From Bacillus timonensis (GTDB taxonomy: Bacteria; Bacillota; Bacilli; Bacillales; Bacillaceae_L): a stretch of DNA of 39,383 nucleotides. The notes under the pieces were generated by a model. It had not been told where the DNA came from. It did not search any database and saw only the letters and a program-made list of their open reading frames with translations. Positions 16,550 to 25,558 of this stretch are shown piece by piece. The stretch is taken from positions 74,047-113,429 of the forward strand of contig NZ_HE610987.1 of assembly GCF_000285535.1 (NCBI RefSeq), written 5' to 3'. The first letter of the stretch is position 1. Every line of letters begins with the position of its first letter. A program made the translations under genes and the position numbers.

Positions 16550-16606
16550 CTCGTCTTGTTCTTATGTCTTAATCATAGCCGTACCTCCCTATAAAATCTC
16601 TAGTTA

Positions 16607-16637
16607 TGTCGCGAATGTTCCATTTTTTGTCGCGAAT
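16607..16637. promoter_or_regulatory. Direct-repeat operator for a LytTR-type regulator
   Basis: TGTCGCGAAT occurs at 16607-16616 and again at 16628-16637, 21 bp start to start, which is two helical turns. Each is followed three bases later by CCA. LytTR regulators typically bind two direct repeats about 21 bp apart. The pair lies in the divergent region between the NatA-like gene and the gene for the LytTR regulator itself. Confidence 0.65.
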
Positions 16638-16731
16638 AGGCCAAATTTCCCTATAAAGGTGTTAAAATAGAAAGATACTATATTTGGAAATGACAAGTAT
16701 TACATGCATATTTTGTGAGGTCGATTTAACT

Positions 16732-17430
16732 ATGAAGGTTGGTCTTGTGGATGACCGTTTAATTGATTTGGATAAGTTAAAAGCAATTGTGAGTGGTATT
16801 CCTGATGTTGAGATTGTCTTTTCTACCTTATCTGCAGAGGAAGCTTACCAACAAATAAAAAAAGAAGAAATTGATTTATTAATTGCCGATATTGAGATGC
16901 CAAATTTGTCAGGATACGAACTTGCCGATATCATTCACACTCATGCACTTAATATTTCTGTGATTTTTGTAACCGCAAGTAGCGGTTATGCCGTCCATGC
17001 ATTTGAACTTAATGTCCATGATTATATAATGAAACCTTATCCGAAGGAACGCTTAGTGAAATCGATTGAGCGATTACTTGAAAAAACAAAGTCGGCTGAA
17101 ATTCACGGTAGGTTGTATTTAAAACAAAAGAACGAAATACATATTCTCCAAAAGAAGGACATTATTTTTATTGAACGTTCAGGTCGGTCAACGACCATTT
17201 TTACAAAGTCAGGACCCATTAAAACCTATCAAACTCTTAATGAGTTGGAAGGGGAATTGCGCGAAAGAGACTTCATTCGGTCTCATCGTTCGTTCATCAT
17301 CAATATTCACTATGTAAAAAACTTCTCACTCTATGCGAAAAATTCCTATATTGTCACGTTTGAAGGAATCGAAGAACAAGCAATGATTACAAAGGAAAAA
17401 GTAGACTTTTTACAGCAAAATTATTTTTAG
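16732..17430 (+). CDS. LytTR-family response regulator, NatR-like
   Basis: The 232-aa protein has a receiver domain (1-120) with acidic D7-D8, phospho-acceptor D53 in IADIEMPNLSGYEL and K103 in MKPYPKERL. A LytTR DNA-binding domain (about 130-232) follows, with IFIERSGRSTTIFT and FIRSHRSFIIN. The start ATG 16732 has TGTGAGG 11 bases upstream; the frame is open from 16684 but without an SD. It is followed by the sensor kinase gene. By position it probably activates the divergent NatAB-type exporter genes, as NatR does in B. subtilis, through the direct repeats at 16607-16637. Confidence 0.88.
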   Translation: MKVGLVDDRLIDLDKLKAIVSGIPDVEIVFSTLSAEEAYQQIKKEEIDLLIADIEMPNLSGYELADIIHTHALNISVIFVTASSGYAVHAFELNVHDYIMKPYPKERLVKSIERLLEKTKSAEIHGRLYLKQKNEIHILQKKDIIFIERSGRSTTIFTKSGPIKTYQTLNELEGELRERDFIRSHRSFIINIHYVKNFSLYAKNSYIVTFEGIEEQAMITKEKVDFLQQNYF

Positions 17431-17522
17431 TGGTTGTTAAAATGGAGGGGAAAATGGACGAAGAAAATATATGTGGTTCATTTTCACCAGATTTTTTAAC
17501 TCCCTTAAAGGGTGGCGTAATA

Positions 17523-18269
17523 ATGTATTGGGGCATCACAATAGTTGTAGGGATTTTAAGCCTTTATTTACTGATATCGCGAATATCAACTTCAAAAAAA
17601 TTGAAATCTTTGTTAGAAGAGGCCAAACAATTTGACGAACAGCGTGCTCAATTTAATGAAACCTTTCGGATTGTCCGCAGTGAACGCCATGACTTTTTAA
17701 AGCATGTATCCGCGATACATTTTATGCTTGAAAATGGAAAGAACGAGGAAGCAAAACGATATTTGGATGAATTGGTTGAAGGCTATAAAGAAACAAACCT
17801 TTCAATCAAGGGCGAACGTGGTGTGGTTGTAGGTATTCTCCATCAAATGTATCGTAAAGCGAGAGCACTTAATATTGACATTGTATATGACTTTGATTTA
17901 CCACTCTCTACTTTGCCATTATCAGATCAACAAATCATTGCTTTAATCGGAAATTTGTTATCAAATGGTATAGATGCTTGTGAAGAATGGCAGAAAAAAT
18001 ATACCCAACAATCATTTCTTACTCTTCAATTCTTCAAGCGAAGTGGCTTGTTTATCTTGCAATGCAAAAATAGCTCCCTGCCGATTCCAGCAGATGTACT
18101 TGATCATCTGTTCGTGAACTTCGGAAAAACGACAAAAGGAGAGGGTCATGAAGGACTCGGCACAAAGCTAATCCAAGATATTATTGATGAATCAAATGGA
18201 TTTTTAGACTTTGTATATAAGGAAGAAGAGTTTACAGTCAAAATGAAAATACCAGCAATAAAAGGTTAA
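17523..18269 (+). CDS. GHKL-type sensor histidine kinase, NatK-like
   Basis: The 248-aa protein begins with one membrane segment (about 3-20) and a short coiled linker. H56 in SERHDFLKH is the likely phosphorylated histidine, and an HATPase_c domain follows with N-box IALIGNLLSNGIDAC and G-box EGLGTKLIQDII. This fits the small intramembrane-sensing kinases paired with LytTR regulators. The frame is open from the stop codon of the regulator gene (17430). ATG 17454 has GGAGGGG only 3 bases upstream, while ATG 17523 has AAAGGGTGG at 7 bases and places the membrane segment at the N-terminus, so 17523 is preferred. The signal is not visible from sequence. Confidence 0.82.
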   Translation: MYWGITIVVGILSLYLLISRISTSKKLKSLLEEAKQFDEQRAQFNETFRIVRSERHDFLKHVSAIHFMLENGKNEEAKRYLDELVEGYKETNLSIKGERGVVVGILHQMYRKARALNIDIVYDFDLPLSTLPLSDQQIIALIGNLLSNGIDACEEWQKKYTQQSFLTLQFFKRSGLFILQCKNSSLPIPADVLDHLFVNFGKTTKGEGHEGLGTKLIQDIIDESNGFLDFVYKEEEFTVKMKIPAIKG

Positions 18270-18270
18270 A

Positions 18271-18306
18271 AAGGGGGAAATCATCCAATTGGACGATTTC
18301 CCCTTT
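18271..18306 (+). terminator. Terminator of the regulator-kinase operon
   Basis: GGGAAATC and GATTTCCC form the stem around an ATCCAATTGGAC top that pairs further, directly after the kinase stop codon, followed by TTTCTC. Confidence 0.75.
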
Positions 18307-18341
18307 CTCAATTCCTCCGCCCGATTTGCTCGCCGAAGGCT

Positions 18342-19844
18342 TTAATTTTTGGCTAATGTAGGTTTTACACCCGATTTCGGTTTTTGTTTTCCGGTTATAT
18401 CCTCTTCCTGTTTTGCACGTTTGATAAAGAATGCAAGAATTAATGCAAATAGAACTAAGAAAGTGGAAACAAAGAAGGTAAAATTAATGCCGTCAAGCAT
18501 TCCCATTAGTTGAAATTCAACCATTTGCGCTTCGGTTGGTTGTCCTTGAAGACCCTTTACTAAATTCGATATAGTAGACTCTTCTTTTAAAGACATTAAC
18601 GTAATTAGTAATCCTGTTCCAATCGCGGCAGAAACCTGGTTCAATGTATTGTTCACCGCTGTACCATGTGGATAAAGATTTCTTGGCAGCTGGTTCAAAC
18701 CATTTGTTGAAACTGGCATAAAGACCATGGACATTCCAAACATTCTCACAGCATGTAAAACAACAAGATGCATGTAAGAAGTATCAACTGTTAGCTGGCT
18801 AAATAAATAAGTTGTTACGGTGGTTATAGCTAATCCGGTGGTTGCTAAAATACGTCCACCAAATTTATCAAAAAGCCTACCATTGATAGGTGACATAATC
18901 GCATTTAATATTGCACCTGGTAAAAGCAATAGCCCTGTTTTCATTGGAGAAATACCAAGAATCGTTTGTAAATAGATAGGGAGAAGTAAAAATCCCGAAA
19001 ACATCGCCATGTTGACAACCATGGTAATCACTGAAGCTAACGCAAACATAGGATAACGATAGACTCCAAAGTTCAACATTGGAATGTTAAGTTTTGACTG
19101 ACGCAGAATAAACCAAGTTAAAGCGATGACTCCAATAATGATGGTGCCATAGACATATGGACTTCCCCATCCCTTGTTGCCGGCAGAACTGAATCCATAT
19201 AACAAGCCACCAAAACCTATACTTGATAACACTAAGGAAAAAAAGTCGAGTCGAAGTGAAACTTTTTCTTTTTTATCCTTCAGCATAATAAATCCAAGAA
19301 TGAATACAATGGCTGCAATCGGAGTAATAAAATGGAAGAGCATTCTCCAATCATAGTGCTCAATGATCCATCCGGATAGGGTTGGTCCAATTGCTGGTGC
19401 GAACATAAGGATTAGTCCGAAAACCCCCATTGCCGCTCCCCTTTTTTCAACCGGGAAACTGACTAACATTACATTCATAAGTAGAGGCATCATAATGGCT
19501 GAACCTGATGCTTGAATCATCCTGCCTATAAGTAATATTGAAAAAACATGTGCAGTACCCGATAGAATTGTACCGATTGTAAATAATCCCATGGCTACTA
19601 AAAATAATCGCCGAACCGTGTATTTTTCAATTAAAAATGCGGTCGTTGGAATTAAAACACCATTCACTAACATAAAGCCTGTCGTTAACCATTGAACGGT
19701 CGGTGGATCAACCTTGAGTTCCGTCATAATAGAAGGCAGCGCGACATTTAATAATGTATTGTTTAAAAATGAAATAAAAGCTCCCACCATCAAAACGGAA
19801 AGGATACCGTATTGAGGTCGTATCTGTTTTTCTGAAAAGTCCAT
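18342..19844 (-). CDS. MFS drug:H+ antiporter, DHA2 (EmrB/QacA) family
   Basis: The 500-aa inner-membrane protein has about 14 hydrophobic segments, the number typical for DHA2 exporters. It has the opening FISFLNNTLLNVALPSIMTEL and the motif LVNGVLIPTTAFLIEKYTVRRLF, corresponding to helix 1 and motif A of EmrB/LmrB proteins, and the conserved IGRMIQASGSAIMMPLLMNV. It probably expels toxic compounds with protons. The start ATG 19844 has GGGGGAAT upstream. No regulator gene adjoins it, and the C-terminal tail (KRAKQEEDITGKQKPKSG) is cytoplasmic and charged. The substrate is unknown. Confidence 0.92.
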   Translation of the reverse strand: MDFSEKQIRPQYGILSVLMVGAFISFLNNTLLNVALPSIMTELKVDPPTVQWLTTGFMLVNGVLIPTTAFLIEKYTVRRLFLVAMGLFTIGTILSGTAHVFSILLIGRMIQASGSAIMMPLLMNVMLVSFPVEKRGAAMGVFGLILMFAPAIGPTLSGWIIEHYDWRMLFHFITPIAAIVFILGFIMLKDKKEKVSLRLDFFSLVLSSIGFGGLLYGFSSAGNKGWGSPYVYGTIIIGVIALTWFILRQSKLNIPMLNFGVYRYPMFALASVITMVVNMAMFSGFLLLPIYLQTILGISPMKTGLLLLPGAILNAIMSPINGRLFDKFGGRILATTGLAITTVTTYLFSQLTVDTSYMHLVVLHAVRMFGMSMVFMPVSTNGLNQLPRNLYPHGTAVNNTLNQVSAAIGTGLLITLMSLKEESTISNLVKGLQGQPTEAQMVEFQLMGMLDGINFTFFVSTFLVLFALILAFFIKRAKQEEDITGKQKPKSGVKPTLAKN

Positions 19845-20018
19845 ACCTATTCCCCCATTAGACGTTCAGTTCATAATTTTATACTACAGTTTTATAAGTC
19901 ATAAGATATATCATATAACATGCATTTTGGGTTTGCAATGAAAATGTTTACATTGTCATAAACACCTTAATGTATTGCACCAAAGGCTTTACCTTTGTTC
20001 AGTTACCACCAAATACTG

Positions 20019-20960
20019 TTAGAACATACTAAGGTTATAGGTCTTTGATAAAAGCTCAAGTAACCTAATCCCAGCGATACTATTACCTTTATCATCTAAG
20101 GCTGGGCCAAATATTCCGATACCAAATTTACCCGGCACTGCACCGAGGATACCGCCAGATACACCGCTTTTTGCAGGTATACCAATCTTTATCGCAAATT
20201 CTCCTGATGCATTGTACATACCACAAGTCACCATAAAGGTTTTGCAAATTCTTGCTATATTTGCTGGCATGATTGGTTTGCCGGTCTGCGGATTCACACC
20301 GTCCATCGCAAACACAATTCCTATCCTTGATAAGTCAAGGCAATTCATTTCTATTGCACATTGCTTTGTATAAAGGTCAATAAGTTGCTCCACATCTTCC
20401 TCGATGATATGATGCTGTTTTAAAAAATAACATAAAGCTCGATTGAGATGTGCAGTTTCAAATTCGGATTGCGCAATTTCTTCATTATAATAAATGGATT
20501 CATTCCCCGCCAATTCACGTACAAATGTTAGCAGTCTTTGAAACCTCTCATCCACTGATTTTCCCTTTATCATATGAGTAACAGCAAGTGCACCAGCATT
20601 AATCATCGGATTCAATGGCTTAGATGGAGCCATCGTTTCAAGCTTTGCAATAGAGTTAAATGGGTCTCCTGTCGGCTCCATACCTACCCGGTCGAAGACA
20701 TATTCTTTGCTTCTATCCATCAAGACAAGAGCAAGAGTAATGACTTTGGAGATGCTCTGGAGGGAAATCTTCTTTTCAATATCTCCGGCAGAATAACAAC
20801 GCCCATCTGGGTAGGTAACTGCAATAGACAAATCATTTGGATTTGCTTTTCCGAGTGCTGGTATATAGTCTGCTACTTTCCCTTGTTTTGTAACAGTGCG
20901 CGCTTCTTTTACCAATTCTTTTAATTCATCACTTGATTGACAAGGCATCTTCATCACCAT
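20019..20960 (-). CDS. glsA: Glutaminase A
   Basis: The 313-aa enzyme hydrolyses glutamine to glutamate and ammonia in the cytoplasm. It belongs to the serine-dependent glutaminase family, whose fold resembles beta-lactamases. The catalytic pair is S69 and K72 in [11 protein letters not shown]. Further conserved stretches are [24 protein letters not shown] and [19 protein letters not shown]. Length is normal. The start region contains several ATG/GTG codons (MVMKMPC) and no good SD; the first ATG at 20960 is taken, and starts at 20954 or 20948 are possible. A 10-bp inverted repeat includes the first two bases of this start codon. Confidence 0.93.
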   Translation of the reverse strand: MVMKMPCQSSDELKELVKEARTVTKQGKVADYIPALGKANPNDLSIAVTYPDGRCYSAGDIEKKISLQSISKVITLALVLMDRSKEYVFDRVGMEPTGDPFNSIAKLETMAPSKPLNPMINAGALAVTHMIKGKSVDERFQRLLTFVRELAGNESIYYNEEIAQSEFETAHLNRALCYFLKQHHIIEEDVEQLIDLYTKQCAIEMNCLDLSRIGIVFAMDGVNPQTGKPIMPANIARICKTFMVTCGMYNASGEFAIKIGIPAKSGVSGGILGAVPGKFGIGIFGPALDDKGNSIAGIRLLELLSKTYNLSMF

Positions 20961-20995
20961 TAATAGTATTCACTAAATGGTTTTCTACTATTAAT
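20959..20995. promoter_or_regulatory. Inverted repeat at the glsA start codon
   Basis: ATTAATAGTA (20959-20968) and TACTATTAAT (20986-20995) are exact inverted repeats separated by 17 bases. On the minus strand the second arm ends in the first two bases of the glsA ATG. It could be an operator or an mRNA hairpin that hides the start. Confidence 0.5.
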
Positions 20996-21060
20996 AATAT
21001 GGGATAATTTAATGAATTCACTTTTATACAATATACTTTAAAAAGGGGTGATTTCACCTA

Positions 21061-21086
21061 AAAAAAGAGACAAGACACTCTGTCTC
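21061..21086 (-). terminator. Terminator of the metNIQ operon
   Basis: On the minus strand GAGACA and TGTCTC pair around an 8-base loop and are followed by six T (21061-21066). It lies 77 bp beyond the metQ stop codon. Confidence 0.75.
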
Positions 21087-21162
21087 ATCTCCTTGAAGGT
21101 TATTACTTGTATACATTACTTGACCGCTTACTTCTGTCACTACAGTTTTCAAATTGAAGGGA

Positions 21163-22005
21163 TTATTTATTTTCCATCCACTCTGGCTTTCCAAAGCCTT
21201 TGAATTCTTCGTCAATCACTTTTTCAAAATCTTCAGATTCGACAACTGATTTAATATCTTTCGCTAACTGCGAATCATTATTTTTTGCGCTGATTGCAAC
21301 TACATTTCGGTAAGAATCAGACATATCTTCAAGTGTAAGTGCATCTAGTAAATTCATTTTTGCAGCTAATGCAAAGTTACCAGGAACAGCAGCCAAATCT
21401 GCACTTTCCACAGAACGTGGTAATTGACCTGCTTCAATTGGTTGGAATTTTAAATTCTTTTTATTTTCTTCAATGTCTTTTTCTGAAACAGTTAAAGGAT
21501 CAGCATCTTTAGCGATTGTAATCAGTCCTGCATCACGTAAAGTGTTTAAAGCACGCGCTGCATTTGTTGGATCATTCGGAAGTGTTACAGTAGAGCCATC
21601 TTTTACTTCATCGATTGATTTATAAACGTTTGAATAAATTCCCATTGGTGCTGTTGGAACATTAATTAATGCTGTTAAATCCATGTTGTTTTCTTTTTCA
21701 AAGTTTTCTAGGTAAATGGTGTGTTGGAATAAGTTAGCTTGAATGTCTCCATTGTCTAACGCTTTATTTGGTTGGATATAATCACTAAATTCCACGATTT
21801 CAACTGTGTATCCAAGCTCTTCAAGACCTGGCTTAAGTGCCTTTTTTGCCATGTCACTATATGGCCCAGCTGTTGCACCAATTTTAATGTCTTTTGATTC
21901 TGCAGGAGAATCTTTCCCTTCATCACCATTACTTGCACTGTTTCCACATGCTGTAATCACAAATGCCACTACTAGTAAAACAATACCTGTTATCCATTTC
22001 TTCAT
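21163..22005 (-). CDS. metQ: Methionine ABC transporter substrate-binding lipoprotein MetQ
   Basis: The 280-aa protein has a lipoprotein signal: a hydrophobic stretch after MKKW and the lipobox VITAC with the acylated cysteine C20, followed by a serine/glycine-rich linker. The mature part is an NlpA/MetQ-type binding protein (IKIGATAGPYSDMAKKALKP; FSDYIQPNKALDNGDIQANLFQH). It sits on the outer face of the membrane and delivers methionine to MetNI. It is the last gene of metN-metI-metQ, 31 bp behind metI, with AAGGAAG before the ATG. Control comes from the SAM riboswitch upstream of metN. Confidence 0.94.
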   Translation of the reverse strand: MKKWITGIVLLVVAFVITACGNSASNGDEGKDSPAESKDIKIGATAGPYSDMAKKALKPGLEELGYTVEIVEFSDYIQPNKALDNGDIQANLFQHTIYLENFEKENNMDLTALINVPTAPMGIYSNVYKSIDEVKDGSTVTLPNDPTNAARALNTLRDAGLITIAKDADPLTVSEKDIEENKKNLKFQPIEAGQLPRSVESADLAAVPGNFALAAKMNLLDALTLEDMSDSYRNVVAISAKNNDSQLAKDIKSVVESEDFEKVIDEEFKGFGKPEWMENK

Positions 22006-22036
22006 TGTTTCTTCCTTCTTTCTACTTTATTGTGTG

Positions 22037-22708
22037 TTATCTTTTATCTACTACCTTGGCGATGAAATCACCAAGGAGTTGGATGACTTGAACTAAAATT
22101 ATTAAGATTATTACTGTTGCAAACATAATGGTGTTATCATAGCGATAATAACCAAATCGAATGGCTAAGTCTCCGATACCTCCACCTCCGACAGTGCCGG
22201 CCATGGCTGAAAATCCAATTAAACTAATGAGCGTTAAGGTTAGGCCTGAAATAATTCCTGATCTTGCTTCAAGAAGCAAAACATCCTTTATAATCATCCA
22301 AGGGGTAGCACCAGCAGCAATCGCCGCTTCAATTACACCTCGGTCAATTTCCCTTAAAGCCGTTTCCACAATTCTTGCAAAGAATGGAATTGCAGCGACT
22401 GAAAGAGAAACGGACGCCGCCGTTGGCCCAATTGTCGTACCCACGATAAAATTCGTAATTGGAATTAAGGCAACTAACAAAATAATAAAAGGAATGGAAC
22501 GAATCAAATTCACAACAAAACCTAGTATATTTTGAATAGAACGATTTTCTAAGAATAGCCCTTTATCCGTTACATATAGCAGGATTCCAACTGGAAGGCC
22601 GATTACAACCGAGATAACTAATGAGATAGCAATCATATAGATTGTCTGGAAAAACGCTGTATTGATATCAGGGAGCAACTCCACGAGATGATTAAAATCA
22701 ATGCCCAT
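22037..22708 (-). CDS. metI: Methionine ABC transporter permease MetI
   Basis: The 223-aa membrane protein has five hydrophobic segments and the ABC permease EAA loop (ETALREIDRGVIEAAIAAGATPWMI) that contacts the ATPase MetN. Length fits MetI. The frame is open up to 22744, but GTGGAGGTG lies just before the ATG at 22708, which also gives the usual N-terminus. It overlaps metN by 11 bases, so translation of the two is likely coupled. Confidence 0.93.
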   Translation of the reverse strand: MGIDFNHLVELLPDINTAFFQTIYMIAISLVISVVIGLPVGILLYVTDKGLFLENRSIQNILGFVVNLIRSIPFIILLVALIPITNFIVGTTIGPTAASVSLSVAAIPFFARIVETALREIDRGVIEAAIAAGATPWMIIKDVLLLEARSGIISGLTLTLISLIGFSAMAGTVGGGGIGDLAIRFGYYRYDNTIMFATVIILIILVQVIQLLGDFIAKVVDKR

Positions 22709-23711
22709 CACGTAACACCTCCACTTGTGCAGCACGATCTTCAATATATTTTAATGCTGATTTAATTTCTTCCTTATTACCTCTTAACTCCATAATAAAA
22801 ATACCGAGCGGTGATTCTTGAATGTATTCAATCGAACCGTGTAGGAAATTCCCTTTAACATTGAAGGCTTGTAACATATCTGAAATAACACCTTCACCAG
22901 CAACTTTTCCTTTAAAGGTTACCTTCACAATTGGCCCCTCACAGGAATTGAGGATGACTTCAGGTATATCAAAGGAAACAACACTTTCAATAAATTCCTT
23001 CGTTAATTCAGCGTCTGGACTAGCAAAAACATCGTATACAGAACCTTTCTCAATTACCCTCCCGTCCTGCATAATCGCCATTCTGTTGCAAATTTCTTTG
23101 ACTACATCCATTTCATGTGTAATCAGGACGATTGTAATTCCTAATTCCTTATTAATTTTTTTTAATAGCTTTAAAATTGATTTTGTTGTCGTTGGATCCA
23201 ATGCAGAGGTTGCTTCGTCACAAAGTAAAACCTTTGGATCGTTTGCAAGTGCTCTTGCAATCCCGACTCTCTGTTTTTGACCACCACTTAGTTGTGAAGG
23301 GTAGACATCCTTCTTATCTAATAGACCGACCATTTCGAGCAAGTCTTCAACTCGTTTCTTAATTTGCTCTTTTGGAAGATTAGCTGCCTTTAAGGCAAAA
23401 GCGATGTTTTCAAATACCGTTTTTTGACTGATTAAGTAAAAATGTTGAAAAATCATTCCGATTTTCAAACGGGCGATACGCAGTTCACTACTTTTTAGAG
23501 ATGTAAGATCCATTCCATCGACTAAAATATTTCCTGAAGTTGGACGTTCCAACAAGTTGATACAGCGCAGCAAGGAGCTTTTTCCAGCTCCAGAGTACCC
23601 AACAATTCCAAAAATCTCACCGGATTCTATTTGTAACGAGACATTATCAACTCCTGTGACGGTCCCGTTTTTTGTTTTATATATCTTAGAAAGGTTCTGA
23701 ATTTCAATCAT
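22698..23711 (-). CDS. metN: Methionine ABC transporter ATP-binding protein MetN
   Basis: The 337-aa ATPase contains Walker A GIVGYSGAGKSSLLR, Q-loop, signature LSGGQKQRVGIARAL, Walker B VLLCDEATSALD and H-loop ITHEMDV. The last 90 residues form the NIL domain (from about VILNSCEGPIVKVTF), which in MetN binds methionine and inhibits transport when the cell is replete. It is the first gene of the metNIQ operon, preceded by a SAM-I riboswitch with terminator. The start ATG 23711 is followed by the usual MIEIQNLSKIYK. Confidence 0.95.
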   Translation of the reverse strand: MIEIQNLSKIYKTKNGTVTGVDNVSLQIESGEIFGIVGYSGAGKSSLLRCINLLERPTSGNILVDGMDLTSLKSSELRIARLKIGMIFQHFYLISQKTVFENIAFALKAANLPKEQIKKRVEDLLEMVGLLDKKDVYPSQLSGGQKQRVGIARALANDPKVLLCDEATSALDPTTTKSILKLLKKINKELGITIVLITHEMDVVKEICNRMAIMQDGRVIEKGSVYDVFASPDAELTKEFIESVVSFDIPEVILNSCEGPIVKVTFKGKVAGEGVISDMLQAFNVKGNFLHGSIEYIQESPLGIFIMELRGNKEEIKSALKYIEDRAAQVEVLRDGH

Positions 23712-23750
23712 ATAAAATACCTCATTTGTTACGAAAGTTTTATAAAACGC

Positions 23751-23905
23751 AAAAATGCCTCTTTCACACTGAAAGAGGCATCGAAATTCAAAAGTCTATC
23801 TCGCCTTATCTTTCAGAATGAAATCATTCTGCCGGAATTGGCACCTTCCCATTATGGGGGTTGCCGGACGTCGTAGGGCCAAGTCCCTCGGTCGCTCTGG
23901 ATAAG
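23751..23905 (-). promoter_or_regulatory. SAM-I (S-box) riboswitch with terminator
   Basis: Read on the minus strand, the aptamer opens with CTTATCCAGAG (from 23905), followed by GAGGGACTTGGCCC, CCGGCAACC, GGTGCCAATTCC and GAAAGATAAG (to 23805). These are the conserved S-box segments in the right order, and CTTATC/GATAAG form P1. Downstream, ATGCCTCTTTC and GAAAGAGGCAT form an 11-bp stem followed by five T (23751-23781), the intrinsic terminator. High SAM should stop transcription before metN. Confidence 0.96.
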
Positions 23906-23936
23906 TTTGATTATTTATTAAATTTAATATAGTTAG

Positions 23937-23965
23937 ATACTACTAGTCATTTAGTATTTTGTCAA
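23937..23965 (-). promoter_or_regulatory. Sigma-A promoter of metNIQ
   Basis: On the minus strand TTGACA (23960-23965) is followed after 17 bases by TAGTAT (23937-23942, four of six). It is placed about 30 bp upstream of the riboswitch aptamer. The rest of the gap to 24060 shows only AT-rich sequence. Confidence 0.6.
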
Positions 23966-24060
23966 TAATATTATTTAACTATCTAAATATCATTTATCGC
24001 TTCCATCCTTATCGTTTCACCGAAAAAACCTTTTGAAAAATATTATTTTGAAAAACAAAT

Positions 24061-24086
24061 AGCCCATTCCCAAGAATGGGAAGGGC
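24061..24086 (-). terminator. Terminator of the LIV-type transporter operon
   Basis: On the minus strand AGCCCTTCCCA pairs with TGGGAATGGGCT, with one irregular position, around TTCT and is followed by ATTTGTTTTT. It lies right behind the stop codon of the last transporter gene. Confidence 0.75.
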
Positions 24087-24091
24087 TATGA

Positions 24092-24790
24092 CTAACTACT
24101 TAGTGCAAGATGCTGATACGCAATATCCATGTTCTTCTTTAGTTCTTCCGGATTGTCGTGGTAAACAACCTTTCCTTTACTTAAAATATAGACATCATCG
24201 GCAATTCGTAATGCAGTTGAGATATTTTGCTCAACTAGAAGCATTGACATTCCGGATTCTTTTAATTTGAGAAGTACGTCCATCACTTCACTTACCATTA
24301 AAGGAGATAGACCTTCTGTCGGCTCATCAAGCAAAAGGATTTTTGGATTTCTCATCAAAGCTCTACCAATTGATAGCATCGATTGTTCTCCACCACTTAA
24401 TGTACCAGCATGAGATTTTTCACGTTCCTTTAAGCGCGGAAAATAATGGAAGATTTTCTCTAAATTCCAATCTCCCTTTTTCTTATCGGCAAAAACAGTG
24501 AGATTCTCTGTCACAGTTAGGTTAGGAAAAATTCTTCTTCCCTGTGGGACAATCCCAATTCCCTTTTTGGCAATTTGATGACTTTGGAGTGGTGCAATGT
24601 TTTGACCTTCAAATAGGATTTCTCCCTGAACTTTTTTAACAAAGCCAATAATCGAATGCATCGTCGTTGTTTTCCCCATCCCATTTCTTCCGAGTAAGGT
24701 CACGACCTGACCTTCTTTTACTTCTAGATTTACCCCATGAAGGATGTGACTTGAGCCATAGAAGCTATTAACTTCATTTAGTTTAAGCAT
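24092..24790 (-). CDS. LIV-type ABC transporter ATPase 2 (LivF-like)
   Basis: The 232-aa ATPase has Walker A LLGRNGMGKTTTMHS, signature TLSGGEQSMLSIGRAL, Walker B ILLLDEPTEGLSP and H-loop VEQN. These are typical of the LivF branch of branched-chain amino-acid type (HAAT) importers. It forms a heterodimer with the LivG-like ATPase, whose gene it overlaps by 8 bases. It is the last gene of a five-gene importer operon. The operon follows genes for CoA activation and ring degradation of an aromatic acid, so the transported compound may be an aromatic acid rather than leucine; this is inference from position. Confidence 0.92.
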   Translation of the reverse strand: MLKLNEVNSFYGSSHILHGVNLEVKEGQVVTLLGRNGMGKTTTMHSIIGFVKKVQGEILFEGQNIAPLQSHQIAKKGIGIVPQGRRIFPNLTVTENLTVFADKKKGDWNLEKIFHYFPRLKEREKSHAGTLSGGEQSMLSIGRALMRNPKILLLDEPTEGLSPLMVSEVMDVLLKLKESGMSMLLVEQNISTALRIADDVYILSKGKVVYHDNPEELKKNMDIAYQHLALSS

Positions 24791-25547
24791 GTGCAGCCTC
24801 CTCCCGCCCTAAGTAAATTTCCTTAACCTCTTCATTTTCACGAACTGCTTCTGGCGCACCATCTGCAATCAATCTTCCGGTATGAAGTACAATCACACGG
24901 TCCATGTTTCCGAACAACACATCGATATCATGTTCAATCATGCAAATTGTAACTTCTTTTGGAAGCTTATTAATAAGGGCAATAATTTGGTCGGTTTCTA
25001 CCTGGGACATACCTGCAGTCGGCTCATCTAAGAGAAGGAGCTTTGGCTTTCCAGCAATAGCCATAACAATTTCAATTTGTCTCTGAACACCATAGGATAG
25101 CTCTTGTACCTTTATATCACTATATTCTTCAAGATTCCATTCCTGTAAAAGTGCATCTGTTTCTTCATGTAGACCACGATAGTTTTTAAGATTTACCTTC
25201 TTCCACCAATGAGTGTGCTCTTTTCTCATTTTCTGTAAAACAAGTAGAACATTCTCTTTAACCGTTAATCCAAACATCAGATTGTTCTTTTGAAACGTTC
25301 GAACAATACCGTTCACCGTTCTTTTGTAATTTGGAACCTTTGTAATGTCCTGTTCAAAATACGTAATGGTCCCTCCAGTAGGGTTTAAGTCTCCCGCAAT
25401 CATATTGAAAAAGGTTGTCTTTCCGGCACCATTTGGACCAATTAATCCGACGCGCTCACCAACTGAAACCTTTAATGTAATATCTTCAATTACTTTTAAC
25501 CCTCCAAAATGCTTTGATAGACTTTGGATTGATAGAATCGTTGTCAT
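24783..25547 (-). CDS. LIV-type ABC transporter ATPase 1 (LivG-like)
   Basis: The 254-aa ATPase carries Walker A LIGPNGAGKTTFFNMI, the modified signature ELSYGVQRQIEIVMAI typical of LivG proteins, Walker B LLLLDEPTAGMS and H-loop IEHDIDV. The frame opens with a GTG at 25550, but the run of G before it lies 6 bases from the ATG at 25547, which is preferred. It is 11 bp downstream of the LivM-like permease gene and overlaps the LivF-like gene. It works as one half of the ATPase dimer of the importer. Confidence 0.92.
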   Translation of the reverse strand: MTTILSIQSLSKHFGGLKVIEDITLKVSVGERVGLIGPNGAGKTTFFNMIAGDLNPTGGTITYFEQDITKVPNYKRTVNGIVRTFQKNNLMFGLTVKENVLLVLQKMRKEHTHWWKKVNLKNYRGLHEETDALLQEWNLEEYSDIKVQELSYGVQRQIEIVMAIAGKPKLLLLDEPTAGMSQVETDQIIALINKLPKEVTICMIEHDIDVLFGNMDRVIVLHTGRLIADGAPEAVRENEEVKEIYLGREEAAHA

Positions 25548-25558
25548 CACATACCCCC

